Shown: positions 51,015-60,222, counted from the stretch's first letter. The stretch is DNA of 64,000 bases from Halonotius roseus (GCF_006861655.1 NZ_SESI01000001.1:756328-820327); one strand, 5' to 3'. Translations and numbers: made by a program. The notes: generated by a model not told the origin, from the sequence alone.

Positions 51015-51527
51015 ATGGCCACCCCGAGGGGACACCGACTGTGGGCGGTGGCGGTGAGCCTCCTGCTCGTGACGAGCCCGGCCGCGGCCGTCGGCGGTGC
51101 GGCGGTCGACGACAGTCGGGCGGCTACGACGGCACCCGATAACCCACTCGTTGCACTCCAGCAGTCCGACACCCCCGACAGCAACGCCTGCTTCCCGGCG
51201 GGCGGCTACAACTTCACCATCGGGACGCTCGGCCCGCAGATCGAGATGGTCGTCCACCTCTCGCTTTTGACTAATCTTGGCGGGCCGGGCACCCTCGGGG
51301 TCGAGCTTGCGGGGACGACCGCCGAGAACGTCCCGCCGATGATCGAGCTCCGGACAGGTGTCGTCTTCCGCGGGGTGACCGATGTCGATCGGTTCCTCAG
51401 CGACCCCTTCGGGCTGTTTGCGATCGCCTACGAGTACCGGTTTAACCTCCCATTGGGCGACAGCAGCGTCGACTACGAGTCCGACGAGCCACCGATCTCC
51501 GGGCCTGTCGGCGACGCCGACTGTTAG
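51015..51527 (+). CDS. Secreted haloarchaeal protein of unknown function
   Basis: A 170-residue protein with an N-terminal signal peptide (LWAVAVSLLLVTSPAAAVGG). The mature part contains NACFPAGGYNFTIGTLGPQIEMVVHLSLLTN-type hydrophobic strands and a C-terminal GDADC, so the two cysteines could form a disulfide. No family is recognised with certainty; it looks like a haloarchaeal DUF. Its stop overlaps that of the convergent lipoprotein gene by 4 bases. Confidence 0.7.
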   Translation: MATPRGHRLWAVAVSLLLVTSPAAAVGGAAVDDSRAATTAPDNPLVALQQSDTPDSNACFPAGGYNFTIGTLGPQIEMVVHLSLLTNLGGPGTLGVELAGTTAENVPPMIELRTGVVFRGVTDVDRFLSDPFGLFAIAYEYRFNLPLGDSSVDYESDEPPISGPVGDADC

Positions 51528-52021
51528 TTCGACCCGCTGAGAACCGCCCGAACGTCTTCACCCGAGTAGGTGATAAGCTCCTGAAAGTTCGCATCGAAAT
51601 CACCGACCTTGGCGTTGATTGTAAGCCGTGTGAGGCGGTCTCGCACCGACGGAGACAGAAGAATCCCGCCGTCGCGGAACCCCACCCGTTCTTCGACACC
51701 CGGCCGCAGATCGAACACGCGATCGACGGTCTCAATCGGCTCGGACGCCGATTCCCCGTAGAGAAAGGCTCTAAGCGTGATCGGCTGCCGTTCGCTGCCG
51801 GTGTTTTCGGCGGTCACACGAAAATCGATGGCCGATCCGCGATCACGCAGCGTCTCGTTGCTGAACACAACCCCCGAAAACGGATCGGTCTCCTCGTCCG
51901 TGCCGTTGTTCGCATCCTCAAACCCCGGGAGCTGGGGGTCGAGCTCCGGCGGCTCGCCGAGACAGCCGGTCAGCCCGACCGACATCCCAAGGGCGGCGAG
52001 AACCGCACGTCGACGTGGCAT
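51524..52021 (-). CDS. Haloarchaeal lipoprotein of unknown function
   Basis: A 165-residue lipoprotein. PRRRAVLAALGMSVGLTGC is a Tat-type signal with lipobox and Cys at about residue 20. After an acidic linker the mature part is a small beta domain (AIDFRVTAENTGSERQPITLRAF, VRDRLTRLTINAKVGDF) resembling FxLYD/CARD-like beta-sandwiches. It is membrane-anchored outside. Function unknown. Confidence 0.8.
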   Translation of the reverse strand: MPRRRAVLAALGMSVGLTGCLGEPPELDPQLPGFEDANNGTDEETDPFSGVVFSNETLRDRGSAIDFRVTAENTGSERQPITLRAFLYGESASEPIETVDRVFDLRPGVEERVGFRDGGILLSPSVRDRLTRLTINAKVGDFDANFQELITYSGEDVRAVLSGSN

Positions 52022-52089
52022 GGACGCGGCTATGACCGCGGGCGGTAAAACAACAGCGTCGTCCAGCAGAGGAACACGACAGTCGAGAG

Positions 52090-52512
52090 CTACGTTGTCA
52101 CACGAAATTCGACGGTTGCTGTCGCGCCATCGGCAAGTGCCGCCACCAGCTCGCGGTCGATGTCGGCGGCCGCGGCGTCGGCGTCGACCATGACGGTGCG
52201 GTCATCGGTGTAGGTGGAGGTGCGAGCAACCATACTCCGGTCGTCATCGAAGGTGAGCTCTGGGTCGCCCCGACCGGTGATCGTCTGGCTGTAGCCGCCG
52301 GCTTCGATGGTGATCGTGACCTCAGCGTCGGCCGATTGGGCCGCCGCAACGAAGGCCGGATCGAAGTCGGCTGGCACCTGATCGGCATCGATCCCGAGGA
52401 TGCAGTCGCCGGCAGGCGTCAGCCAGTCGTCGCTGGTGAACTCGAAGGTCGACTCGTGGGTGGCCTGCACGTGCTCGTGGCCGTGGGCGGTGATCGTCTC
52501 TGTCGCTGCCAT
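52090..52512 (-). CDS. DUF371 family protein
   Basis: A 140-residue archaeal protein. ITAHGHEHVQATHESTFEFT, then LTPAGDCILGIDAD and a C-terminal MVDADAAAADIDRELVAAL block are the DUF371 hallmarks. Structures of the family show a small beta-barrel-like fold; the conserved His-x-H and Cys are notable but function is unknown. The ATG at 52510-52512 is used. It is divergent from truD. Confidence 0.85.
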   Translation of the reverse strand: MAATETITAHGHEHVQATHESTFEFTSDDWLTPAGDCILGIDADQVPADFDPAFVAAAQSADAEVTITIEAGGYSQTITGRGDPELTFDDDRSMVARTSTYTDDRTVMVDADAAAADIDRELVAALADGATATVEFRVTT

Positions 52513-52656
52513 ATCCGGCCTCCCTCGGGACGCCGCAAGTATCGCTCGGTTTGTGGTTCGCCACACTTGGTCGCACCCGCCCGAAGGGACAGAGGGATGT
52601 GGGAGCCTAGTCGACAGTAGGTATGTGCCAGCACCGCCCACCCGGAGTGGTCGTCG

Positions 52657-54108
52657 ATGCGTGACGCCCACCCCATCGAGCAGGCAGTCGGCATCAACTA
52701 CTACGTCAGCGACGCCGACGGGATCGGCGGTCGACTCCGCGTTGAGCCCGAGGATTTCCGGGTCGAGGAGATCGAAAACTTCGAGCCCGAACCGATCGAC
52801 GCCGACCCCGGAGCCTACCCCGAGATCCTGCTGCGGGCGACGCTACGATCATGGGATACCAACGATTTCGCCGGCCGGCTCTCGGATATCCTTGAGATCA
52901 GCCGCGAGCGCGTCTCGTGGGCCGGCACGAAGGACAAACACGCGGTGACGACACAGCTCTTCTCCGTGAGCAACGGCGATCCCGAGGCCATCGCCGACCT
53001 CGATATTCGAGGTGTCGAAATCGACGTGCTCGGCCGGACGGGACGGCCGATCTCGTTCGGAGATCTCCACGGCAATCGGTTTCAGATCCGGGTGCGAGAG
53101 GTCGACGCCAACGCGGACGATCGCGTTGAAGAGATCACGGACGATCTGCGAGCCTTCGGTGGCGACGCTGGCGACAGCAGTGACACCGACAGCGACGACA
53201 GCGGCGACACCGACAGCGACGATAGCGGCGACAACGACGATAATGACGACAGCAACGACAGCGACAACACCGCTGTCGCCGGGATCCCAAACTGGTTCGG
53301 CCAACAGCGGTTCGGCAGCCGGCGGCCGGTGACCCACGAGGTCGGGCTTGCTATCGTCGCCGGCGAGTGGCGCGAGGCGGTGTTGTCGTACGTCGCCAAC
53401 CCCTTCGAGACCGAACCCGAGGCAACGCAGGCGGCCCGGGCGTTTGTCGCCGAGGAGGCCGAAAGCGACGATCCCGACTGGGCGGCCTGCCTCGATGAGA
53501 TGCCGGGCCAACTCGGCTACGAGCGATCGATGCTCCACCGGCTTGCCGAGGATGGGGCGTCCACACCCGAAGAGTTCCGGCACGCACTCGAAGCCGTCCC
53601 TTGGAACCTCCAGCAACTGTTTGTCAACGCCGCCCAGTCGTACCTGTTTAATCGGATTCTCTCGGAACGACTGCGCCGGGGGCTCCCGTTCGGCCGCCCG
53701 GTCGCCGGCGACGTGTGTTGTTTCGTCGACAGCGACGCTCCCGAGGGGCTGTACGCGCCCGATACCGACCGGCTGCAGCGCGTCTCAGAGAACCGGGTCG
53801 ACGTGATGGAACGGCACTGTTCGCGCGGCCGGGCGTTCGTGACCGCGCCGCTGGTCGGCACCGACACCGAGTTGGCCGACGGCGAGCCCGGCGAGATCGA
53901 ACGCGAGATCCTTGCGGACGAAGGGATAGAACCGAGCGACTTCGAGCTGCCGGGCGAGTTCACGTCGAGCGGCACCCGGCGAGCAATTCTGGTGCGTACT
54001 GATCTCGCTGTCGATCCCGAGACGCTGAGCTTTGGGTTCGCGCTGCCGAGCGGCTCGTATGCGACCGCGTTGCTGCGGGAGTATCAGAAAGGCGGACCGA
54101 TGGAATAG
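52657..54108 (+). CDS. truD: tRNA pseudouridine synthase D
   Basis: Makes pseudouridine at tRNA position 13. A 483-residue protein with the catalytic aspartate in GTKDKHAVT (Asp93), [13 protein letters not shown] near the N-terminus, the [15 protein letters not shown] motif and [23 protein letters not shown]. Residues about 168-205, between the catalytic motif and NWFGQQRFG, are an Asp/Ser/Thr/Asn low-complexity insertion encoded by short DNA repeats at 53160-53275. This insertion is not part of the fold and is probably a flexible loop. The start at 52657 is the first ATG that fits. Confidence 0.93.
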   Translation: MRDAHPIEQAVGINYYVSDADGIGGRLRVEPEDFRVEEIENFEPEPIDADPGAYPEILLRATLRSWDTNDFAGRLSDILEISRERVSWAGTKDKHAVTTQLFSVSNGDPEAIADLDIRGVEIDVLGRTGRPISFGDLHGNRFQIRVREVDANADDRVEEITDDLRAFGGDAGDSSDTDSDDSGDTDSDDSGDNDDNDDSNDSDNTAVAGIPNWFGQQRFGSRRPVTHEVGLAIVAGEWREAVLSYVANPFETEPEATQAARAFVAEEAESDDPDWAACLDEMPGQLGYERSMLHRLAEDGASTPEEFRHALEAVPWNLQQLFVNAAQSYLFNRILSERLRRGLPFGRPVAGDVCCFVDSDAPEGLYAPDTDRLQRVSENRVDVMERHCSRGRAFVTAPLVGTDTELADGEPGEIEREILADEGIEPSDFELPGEFTSSGTRRAILVRTDLAVDPETLSFGFALPSGSYATALLREYQKGGPME

Positions 54109-54188
54109 CACAGCCCTGGGAGTGGAGAAACAGCCGCAAACGCACGCCGCCGGTTGTTTGTCTCAGACTGTTCGCGGCGTCGGCGCGG

Positions 54189-54770
54189 TCAGACGATCGT
54201 AAACTGGTTGGTGACCGTGGTTGCGAGATCGGTTCCCTCGCCGCCCTCGATATGAACCTCATACTCGTAGTCGCCGGACTCGGTGTCCTCCCCGGTGACG
54301 ATCTTCGAGCCCCACGTCGCGCGGTCGTAGGCCTCGTGGGCACCCTCCCAGTTCAGCTCCAGGGGGCCGTAGTCGGCGTCCGGGAACTCGACGGTCACCG
54401 TCTCGATGTCGTCGCTGCCGAGCGGATCGCCGGTTTCGGGATCGAAGATACCGACGTGAATGCCAACCTCCATGCCGGGCGCGAAGCGGCCGATGCTGGC
54501 ACACTCGTCTTCGCTTGTCGTCCCGCCGGATTCGTTGCCGGCCGACTCGTTGTCAGCCGACTCGTTGGTGCCGCCGGTCGTCGTTGTTTCGTTGGTGACT
54601 GTCGGCTCGTCGTCGGTCGATTCGACGCCGGGGTCGGTGATATACGTACAGCCTGCAACACCGACGGACGCCCACGTCGCCGCGCCCGTTGCGACCAGCT
54701 GTCGACGTGACAACCCGCCGCTCTCGTCGGCCGCTGACTCGTCTGTGTGATCTGGTTCAGAGGGGCTCAT
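54189..54770 (-). CDS. Tat lipoprotein with one copy of an unknown module
   Basis: A 193-residue lipoprotein. LSRRQLVATGAATWASVGVAGC is a Tat signal with lipobox. A Thr/Asn/Glu-rich linker follows. The C-terminal 100 residues (CASIGRFAPGMEVGIHVGIFDPETGDPL ... VTVEFPDADYGPLELNWEG ... YEYEVHIEGG ... TNQFTIV, in spaced blocks) are homologous to the two modules of the divergent neighbour at 54872. The family is not recognised; the strands suggest a beta-sandwich. The TATA at 54793-54801 is exactly placed for a leaderless start at 54770. Confidence 0.8.
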   Translation of the reverse strand: MSPSEPDHTDESAADESGGLSRRQLVATGAATWASVGVAGCTYITDPGVESTDDEPTVTNETTTTGGTNESADNESAGNESGGTTSEDECASIGRFAPGMEVGIHVGIFDPETGDPLGSDDIETVTVEFPDADYGPLELNWEGAHEAYDRATWGSKIVTGEDTESGDYEYEVHIEGGEGTDLATTVTNQFTIV

Positions 54771-54771
54771 A

Positions 54772-54801
54772 CTAGATCTAGATTCATGGATCGTATATAA
54801 A
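54772..54801 (-). promoter_or_regulatory. Promoter with 10-base palindrome for the lipoprotein gene
   Basis: Read on the minus strand, tttatatacg (54793-54801 region) is centred 27 bases from the ATG at 54768-54770. Between box and start lies the perfect palindrome ctagatctag (54772-54781), where a repressor would cover the transcription start. The facing gene at 54872 has a weaker box (gcttattg, 54841-54848) 27 bases from its ATG. Confidence 0.55.
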
Positions 54802-54871
54802 TCCCGACACCGGTTCCCAGTTGTTTCGAAGACGGACAACGCTTATTGTGGTTTCGGCGGTCAGACTACGT

Positions 54872-55864
54872 ATGGCACCTACTGGACAGGAAATCGACAA
54901 GCGAGACACGCGGACTGACAGCGAAACCACAGGCGGGGCCTCAACGACCCGCCGCCGACTACTTGCAACCGGTGCGGCGACGTGGGCGACTGTCGGGTTG
55001 GCCGGCTGTGCGGGCAACGGAGATGGCGGCTCCGGCGGGGGCGGCGACGGCTCGGCCGGCGGCGCGGCAAACTACGTCGTCACCGCCGAAACCGGGGCCG
55101 GCTCCGAAGGCGTCCCTGAGAGTGCCGGCTTCATCTCGGCGTGTTCGGCGAGCCGACGCTTCGTTCCCGGCATGCAGGTCGTGTTCTACATCGGCATCTT
55201 CGATCCGGAGACGGGCGAGCAGCTCACCGACGAGGATCTTGAAAGCGTCGTCGTCAACGTCGACGGCAGCGAGTCCGTCGAACTCGGCTGGGCCGGTGAC
55301 GACGAGGAGAACCCCGCCGACGAGTGGGGCGGCTCCTACGTCCTCCCAGAGGATATCGAACCCGGAACGTACTCCTACACCGTCGAGGTCACTAACGGCG
55401 ACGCCAACTACCAGACGGTCGGGATCCTCGAAGATTCCTTCGAGGTCATCGAACAGGCCAACCCGACCAACTACGTCGTCACGACCGACACGTGGTGGAA
55501 CAACCAAGCACCCGAGGCATCGGTTGGCTTCGTCGAGGCCTGCGGCCCGGAACGGCAGTTCACCCAAGACATGGATGTCACGTTCGTCATCGGCGTCTAC
55601 AACGGCTCCTCGGGCGAGCTCGTCGGCAACGACACCCTCGACTCCGTGACGATCGAATCGACCGATGGCTCCTTCGATGCTGTCGATCTCGAATGGCAGC
55701 CCGGCGGCGAGGACTCCGAGCCCCAGTGGTCGGGTACCCTCGATACGGCCGATCTGAGCACCGGCAGCTACAGCTACGAGGTCACCGTCACCAACGGCGA
55801 CGCCAACTACCACAACGTCGGCATCGCCTCCAACCAGTTCACGATCATCGAAGTGGAGAACTGA
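54872..55864 (+). CDS. Tat lipoprotein with two tandem copies of an unknown module
   Basis: A 330-residue lipoprotein. After a Tat signal (TRRRLLATGAATWATVGLAGC, lipobox Cys near 46) and a Gly-rich linker, two homologous modules of about 125 residues follow. Each begins NYVVT, then SAGFISACSASRRFVPGM or SVGFVEACGPERQFTQDM, then an IGxxxxxxGE strand, and each ends TYSYTVEVTNGDANY or SYSYEVTVTNGDANY before an FEVIE/FTIIE strand. The modules match the one in the divergent gene at 54189. Envelope-anchored, probably all-beta; ligand unknown. It starts a plus-strand run with CoxG-like and flavin reductase genes. Confidence 0.82.
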   Translation: MAPTGQEIDKRDTRTDSETTGGASTTRRRLLATGAATWATVGLAGCAGNGDGGSGGGGDGSAGGAANYVVTAETGAGSEGVPESAGFISACSASRRFVPGMQVVFYIGIFDPETGEQLTDEDLESVVVNVDGSESVELGWAGDDEENPADEWGGSYVLPEDIEPGTYSYTVEVTNGDANYQTVGILEDSFEVIEQANPTNYVVTTDTWWNNQAPEASVGFVEACGPERQFTQDMDVTFVIGVYNGSSGELVGNDTLDSVTIESTDGSFDAVDLEWQPGGEDSEPQWSGTLDTADLSTGSYSYEVTVTNGDANYHNVGIASNQFTIIEVEN

Positions 55865-55979
55865 GCGGCGACGAACCGAGACTGACAGTGGCCGGCGACC
55901 CGTGGGCCGACGGTGACCCGTGGGGAGCCAGCCGACCGAGTTGGCCAGTCACAGCCCCTGCGAGAGACGATCAGATCAC

Positions 55980-56552
55980 ATGAACTCCAACGACCACCCA
56001 CCCGGAACACCGCCGGCCAGCGAGTCAGCCGACAGTACCACCGGCGATAGCACCGACAGCGAATCCGGTGGCACTGACGGCGACTCCGCTGCCGCGGACG
56101 CGCTGACGTTCTCGGGGTCAGTCGCCATCGAGACGACACCCGAGACGCTCTGGGCGACGATCTCCGATCCGGCGACGCTAACCGAGTGTGTCCCCGGCGC
56201 GGAGTCCATCGACCGCGTCGACGAGCGGACGTATGCCGTCGAGATCACCCGCGGGGTGAGCCACCTCACCGTCTCGTTGTCCGGCGAGGCGGAGTTCGTC
56301 GAGATGAACCCGCCCAACTCCGTCGTCACAAGCGCGCAGGCGTTCGACTCGAAAACCGGCAGCGACTTCGAGGTGCTCGCGGCCATGGAGATCCAGCCGA
56401 CCGACGACGGGGCCGCCGAACTGACGTACTCCGCGGAAGTCTCGATCAGCGGCGGCGTCGGCACGATGAGCCCCCGACTCCTCACCCCGATCATCGAGCG
56501 CGACATCACGAGCTACTTCGAGAACGTCAAAGCCGAGGTCGAAGCCGAATGA
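55980..56552 (+). CDS. CoxG-like SRPBCC family protein
   Basis: A 190-residue protein. After a 40-residue Ser/Asp-rich N-terminus, the CoxG fold is clear: FSGSVAIETTPETLWATISDPATLTECVPGAESIDRV (spaced start), then YAVEITRGVSHLTVSLSGEAEF and a C-terminal SPRLLTPIIERDITSYFENVKAE helix. CoxG proteins aid carbon monoxide dehydrogenase maturation or membrane attachment, but many members are simple hydrophobic-ligand-binding SRPBCC proteins. No CO dehydrogenase gene is in the window. It may be co-transcribed with the lipoprotein upstream (115 bases). Confidence 0.88.
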   Translation: MNSNDHPPGTPPASESADSTTGDSTDSESGGTDGDSAAADALTFSGSVAIETTPETLWATISDPATLTECVPGAESIDRVDERTYAVEITRGVSHLTVSLSGEAEFVEMNPPNSVVTSAQAFDSKTGSDFEVLAAMEIQPTDDGAAELTYSAEVSISGGVGTMSPRLLTPIIERDITSYFENVKAEVEAE

Positions 56553-56600
56553 TGATCCGGTCAGTTACTGTCTGTCGCCGCGTCGCCACCGGTGGCAGAG

Positions 56601-56609
56601 CTATTTACA
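56601..56609 (+). promoter_or_regulatory. TATA-like box of the flavin reductase gene
   Basis: ctatttaca is centred 27 bases before the ATG at 56632, so the gene can be transcribed independently of the CoxG-like gene. Confidence 0.5.
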
Positions 56610-56631
56610 TGTCCGTCCAATACCCCCGCCA

Positions 56632-57291
56632 ATGACAACCGATCCAACCGACGCGTTCGACGAGATCTCCGAGTACGACTCGAAAGCCCTGTTCAAACCG
56701 AAGGTGGTCTCGCTGGTCGTTTCCAACAGCGAGGATCGCGGGCCAAACCTCATGACCGCCTCGTGGTGGATGCTGGCGGGGTACAATCCCTTCCGCTACC
56801 TGCTCGCAGTGAGTCACAAGACGCTGACCTACGAACTCATCGAGGAGAGCCAGGAGTTCGTGCTGGCCGCACCCTCAACCGACCAGATCGACGCGCTGAC
56901 GCTGTCGGGCATGGTCAGCGGCCGCGACATCGACAAACTCGACCATCTCGACATGGAGACCGTCCCCGGCCAGTCGGTCGATGCCCCGCTGTTGGCCGAT
57001 GCCGCCGGCAACATCGAGTGCTCGGTGATGGAGTCCTTCGAGTTCATGAACTGTACCTATTACTTCGGCGAGGTCGAACACGCCTACGTCACCCCCGGCG
57101 GAATGGACGGCCGGCTGCTGTCGCCGGATGCAGACGTGTTGGCCTACATGGGCAGCGACTGGGGCGAAGAGGAAACCAAGACCAAATACCGCTACTACGC
57201 CGATATTACCCCCGAGTCGATCAAGCGGTTCTCCGGCGACGAGGTCGTCGACTCGCTGCCGCCGGAACTCCGCGAGAAACACAGCGAATAA
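56632..57291 (+). CDS. Flavin reductase family protein
   Basis: A 219-residue DIM6/NTAB-type FMN-binding split-barrel protein. KPKVVSLVVSNSEDRGPNLMTASWWMLAGYNPFRYLLAVS is the FMN-binding start (split across strands), followed by EFVLAAPSTDQIDAL and SGRDIDKLDH. Such enzymes reduce FMN for two-component monooxygenases acting on sulfonates, nitrilotriacetate or aromatics, or bind flavin for other roles. No monooxygenase gene is in view. It ends 7 bases from the convergent permease gene of an SsuABC-like importer. Confidence 0.88.
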   Translation: MTTDPTDAFDEISEYDSKALFKPKVVSLVVSNSEDRGPNLMTASWWMLAGYNPFRYLLAVSHKTLTYELIEESQEFVLAAPSTDQIDALTLSGMVSGRDIDKLDHLDMETVPGQSVDAPLLADAAGNIECSVMESFEFMNCTYYFGEVEHAYVTPGGMDGRLLSPDADVLAYMGSDWGEEETKTKYRYYADITPESIKRFSGDEVVDSLPPELREKHSE

Positions 57292-57298
57292 GCAAGCC

Positions 57299-58078
57299 CT
57301 ATTCTGCTTCCCAGAAGGTCAGGCGGTCGCCGAGTGCGTCGACGCCGTAGATGAAGACGATCCCAAGCAGGGAGATCATCACCAGCGCAGCGTACATCCG
57401 CTGGAGGGTAAACAGTCGCCACGACCGCCAGATGAGATAGCCAAGCCCCGACTCCGCCGCCAGCATCTCGATGACGACGATGAGGTTGAAGCCAACACCC
57501 AACCCGAGGCTCAAGCCAGCAAACACCTCCGAGAGCGAGCCGGGAATCAGCACGTCGCGGTACAGGGCTAACGTCCCGGCCCCGTTATCGAGTGCAGCAT
57601 CGATGTAGGCGTCGTCGATCTGCTGGACGCCACCCATCGTATTGACCGCGACCAGCAGGAAGATCGCAATGCTCATCGCCAGCACTCGAACCGTCTCGGT
57701 GACGCCCAGTAGCGTGAACATGATCGGTACCAGCGCGATCTTCGGAATCGGATAGAACAGGCTCACGTATGGATTCACGAGGAGTCGAACCGGCCGCGAC
57801 CACCCCATCCACAGCCCGACGGCGACCCCGCTCGTGGCCCCGACGACGAAGGCGAGCAAGATCCGTCGCAGGCTGACCCACGTGTGATAGAGCAGCGGCC
57901 CCTCGACGAGCAGCCGGGCGGTCACGCCCGCGACGACCGACGGCGGCGGGAAGAAGGTCGGATTGAGAACGGCCAGCCGGGCGAGTACCTCCCAGCACAG
58001 CAGCACCGCGAGGATGGGGGCGAGATGGTAGCCGAGTCGCCGGCCCACCGTGTGCTGACGGCGGTGTGACTGGCTCAT
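57299..58078 (-). CDS. ABC transporter permease, SsuC/TauC type (first)
   Basis: A 259-residue BPD_transp_1 permease with six transmembrane helices. ILAVLLCWEVLARLAVL opens the protein, and the EAA-type loop is IDAALDNGAGTLALYRDVLIPGS, the cytoplasmic contact for the ATPase. FNLIVVIEMLAAESGLGYLI is characteristic of nitrate/sulfonate/taurine-type permeases. The start overlaps the ATPase stop by 4 bases. Part of a substrate-binding protein-ATPase-permease operon read from 60222 down to 57299. Confidence 0.92.
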   Translation of the reverse strand: MSQSHRRQHTVGRRLGYHLAPILAVLLCWEVLARLAVLNPTFFPPPSVVAGVTARLLVEGPLLYHTWVSLRRILLAFVVGATSGVAVGLWMGWSRPVRLLVNPYVSLFYPIPKIALVPIMFTLLGVTETVRVLAMSIAIFLLVAVNTMGGVQQIDDAYIDAALDNGAGTLALYRDVLIPGSLSEVFAGLSLGLGVGFNLIVVIEMLAAESGLGYLIWRSWRLFTLQRMYAALVMISLLGIVFIYGVDALGDRLTFWEAE

Positions 58079-58938
58079 CGCTCGACCGACTGCTGAACTT
58101 CGTCGCTCAACAGTTCCCAGACGCGCTCGCGGAGCGTGGTGAACTCGTCGGTCGGGATCGCTCCGCGGGTTCGTGGTCGCGGCAGGTCTATGTCCAGTAC
58201 CGCCTTGACGCCGCCGGGTCTGGCAGTCATGACAGCCAGTCGGTCACCCAGCGTGATCGCCTCCTCGATGTCGTGGGTGACGTAGACGACCGTTTTTTTC
58301 GTCTCGCTCCACAGCGAGAGCAGCTCCGTCTGGAGGTTGCGTTTCGTCTGGGCATCCAACACGCCGAACGGTTCGTCCATCAGGAGGATTTCGGGGTCGT
58401 TCGTGAACGCCCGCGCGATGGCGACGCGCTGTTTCATCCCGCCCGAGAGCTGGTGTGGGTAGGCGTCGGCGAACTCCGCGAGATCGACCTTTTCGAGGTA
58501 GGCGCGGGCCCGCTCGTAGCGTTGTTGTTTCCCGACGCCGTCCATCTTCAGCCCGAAGGCGACGTTGTCGAGGACGGTCTTCCACGGGAAGATGCCGTGT
58601 TCCTGAAAGACCATGTTCGTCACGGAGCCACCGTCGGCCCGCGCTGCCGAGATCTCGATCTCGCCGGTGTACTCGGAGACGAGCCCCGAGAGGATGCGCA
58701 GGAACGTCGACTTCCCACAGCCCGAGGGGCCGAGCAGGCAGAAAAACTCCTGATCCTGAATTGTTAGATCCACGTCGGTCAGTGCTTCGACCTCGCCCGA
58801 CCGGGTGGTGTAGCGTTTCCCGACGCCGCGGGCGCGGATGCACGCCGACCCGGTCGCTGACGCCTCGTCGACGCTCTCGGCCGTCGCTGTGGCCGTCGAG
58901 TCCGGCTCGGTGACCGCGTTCGGTGGCTCTCGATCCAT
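58075..58938 (-). CDS. ABC transporter ATP-binding protein, SsuB/TauB type
   Basis: A 287-residue ATPase. The Walker A is [13 protein letters not shown], the signature is [17 protein letters not shown], and Walker B is [12 protein letters not shown], followed by the switch [10 protein letters not shown]. The N-terminal 35 residues are Ala/Ser/Glu-rich. Similarity is to the nitrate/sulfonate/taurine subfamily. It is encoded 15 bases after the substrate-binding protein and overlaps the permease start. Confidence 0.94.
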   Translation of the reverse strand: MDREPPNAVTEPDSTATATAESVDEASATGSACIRARGVGKRYTTRSGEVEALTDVDLTIQDQEFFCLLGPSGCGKSTFLRILSGLVSEYTGEIEISAARADGGSVTNMVFQEHGIFPWKTVLDNVAFGLKMDGVGKQQRYERARAYLEKVDLAEFADAYPHQLSGGMKQRVAIARAFTNDPEILLMDEPFGVLDAQTKRNLQTELLSLWSETKKTVVYVTHDIEEAITLGDRLAVMTARPGGVKAVLDIDLPRPRTRGAIPTDEFTTLRERVWELLSDEVQQSVER

Positions 58939-58953
58939 GGTAGGTAGCGTCGA

Positions 58954-60222
58954 TTACTGACAGACGGTGTCGCTCGGGAAATCGGGGAGCTCTGCTATCT
59001 CGCCGATAGGCGTGTACGGCTGCGGCGCGTTCTCGCCCCACTGTTGGACTTGATCCGGCGAAGGGGTCGCGTCCGCCTCGTCAATGCGGCCGACCGAGTC
59101 AAGTGCCTCCGACAGCAGCGAGGTCTCGAACAGCGTGCTCCGGTCGACCGGTTCGTCGATGTATCCCCGGCAGGCGTGGTACTCCTGTTGGGCCATCACG
59201 TCGCCTTGGTTGACCCGGCCGTTCTTGTTCGGGATCGCCGGAACCGAGGACTTGATCGCCCCCTTGTCGATATCGAAGGCCTCGTTGATCAGGGTCGCAA
59301 CCGCGTCGTCCGGGTACGATCCCATCTCGTAGTACTGCCGAACGCCTTGCAGGTAGCCTTCGAGCCACCGGACGGCCACGTCCGACCGTTGCTCGATGAA
59401 CGGCCCGCCGAAGAAGTAGGCGGCGATCTGCATCCGGGGGGCGACCGCCGAGGCGTACAGGACATGGCCGGCGTTGGCGTTGTTCGCCAGTGCCAGCCCC
59501 AACGGGTCGGGTGCGATACAGACATCCGTGTCGCCTGACAGCATCGCCGAGACCATATTCGAGAACTGTATCTCGCTGACCTCTACCTCGTCCCACGTCA
59601 TGTCGTGGGCGGCGAGCACCCGGCCGAGGACGTAATCCAGCGAGCCGCCTTCGGCGTTGTGGGCGACCGTCAGCGGCCCGTCGACCGCGTCGGCGATCTC
59701 CGGGAACGTCGCGTCCTCGGAGTAGATACCCTCCCGCGCCCAGACCCGCGCCGCGCCCGGGACGTTCGGGTAGTGCTGTGCCATGTCGGCGGCGATCCTG
59801 ATGGGCACATCCTGTGCGATGGAGTTGGCGATGCTGGCACCGAACGAGCCGGCGGCGACGTCGATATCGCCCGACGCCAACTGCGGCGTCGCCAGCGGAA
59901 CACCGTTGATTCGCTCGCGTTCGACCTCGATGTTCCGGTCGGCGAAGTAGCCCTCATCCTGGGCGATGAGTATCGGCACAACCGTTGCAAGGGGAAGCGT
60001 CCCGAACGTTACGGTGTCGACCCCGCCGCCCGATGAGCCGAGACAGCCACCGACCGCGGCGACCGCCGAGCCGCCGACAGCCCTGAGGAACTGACGGCGT
60101 GACGGCACCGCGTGTGAGGGAACCGCATCACGAGCGGCGCGGCGGCCGTCGCTTCCGCGTGAGGTCGCTGCGGCTGGCCGTCGTCCTAACGCGTTAGTGG
60201 AGGGCCGCTCAGTCGGGTTCAT
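58954..60222 (-). CDS. Tat-exported NMT1/THI5-like substrate-binding lipoprotein
   Basis: A 422-residue ABC substrate-binding protein. SRRQFLRAVGGSAVAAVGGC is a Tat signal with a lipobox. The mature part matches the NMT1/SsuA family: FGTLPLATVVPILIAQDEGYFADRNIEVE, LASGDIDVAAGSFGASIANSI and a long alpha/beta body. The ATG at 60220-60222 leaves a 41-residue n-region; a GTG at 60106-60108 would give a more typical Tat signal. Related proteins bind sulfonates, nitrate, taurine or thiamine precursors; the ligand is unknown. First gene of the importer operon. Confidence 0.9.
   Translation of the reverse strand: MNPTERPSTNALGRRPAAATSRGSDGRRAARDAVPSHAVPSRRQFLRAVGGSAVAAVGGCLGSSGGGVDTVTFGTLPLATVVPILIAQDEGYFADRNIEVERERINGVPLATPQLASGDIDVAAGSFGASIANSIAQDVPIRIAADMAQHYPNVPGAARVWAREGIYSEDATFPEIADAVDGPLTVAHNAEGGSLDYVLGRVLAAHDMTWDEVEVSEIQFSNMVSAMLSGDTDVCIAPDPLGLALANNANAGHVLYASAVAPRMQIAAYFFGGPFIEQRSDVAVRWLEGYLQGVRQYYEMGSYPDDAVATLINEAFDIDKGAIKSSVPAIPNKNGRVNQGDVMAQQEYHACRGYIDEPVDRSTLFETSLLSEALDSVGRIDEADATPSPDQVQQWGENAPQPYTPIGEIAELPDFPSDTVCQ

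Noticed and set aside
55980-56552. Evidence for aerobic CO oxidation
   Set aside because: A CoxG-like protein alone does not show this; no coxM, coxS or coxL gene is in the window and SRPBCC proteins have many roles.
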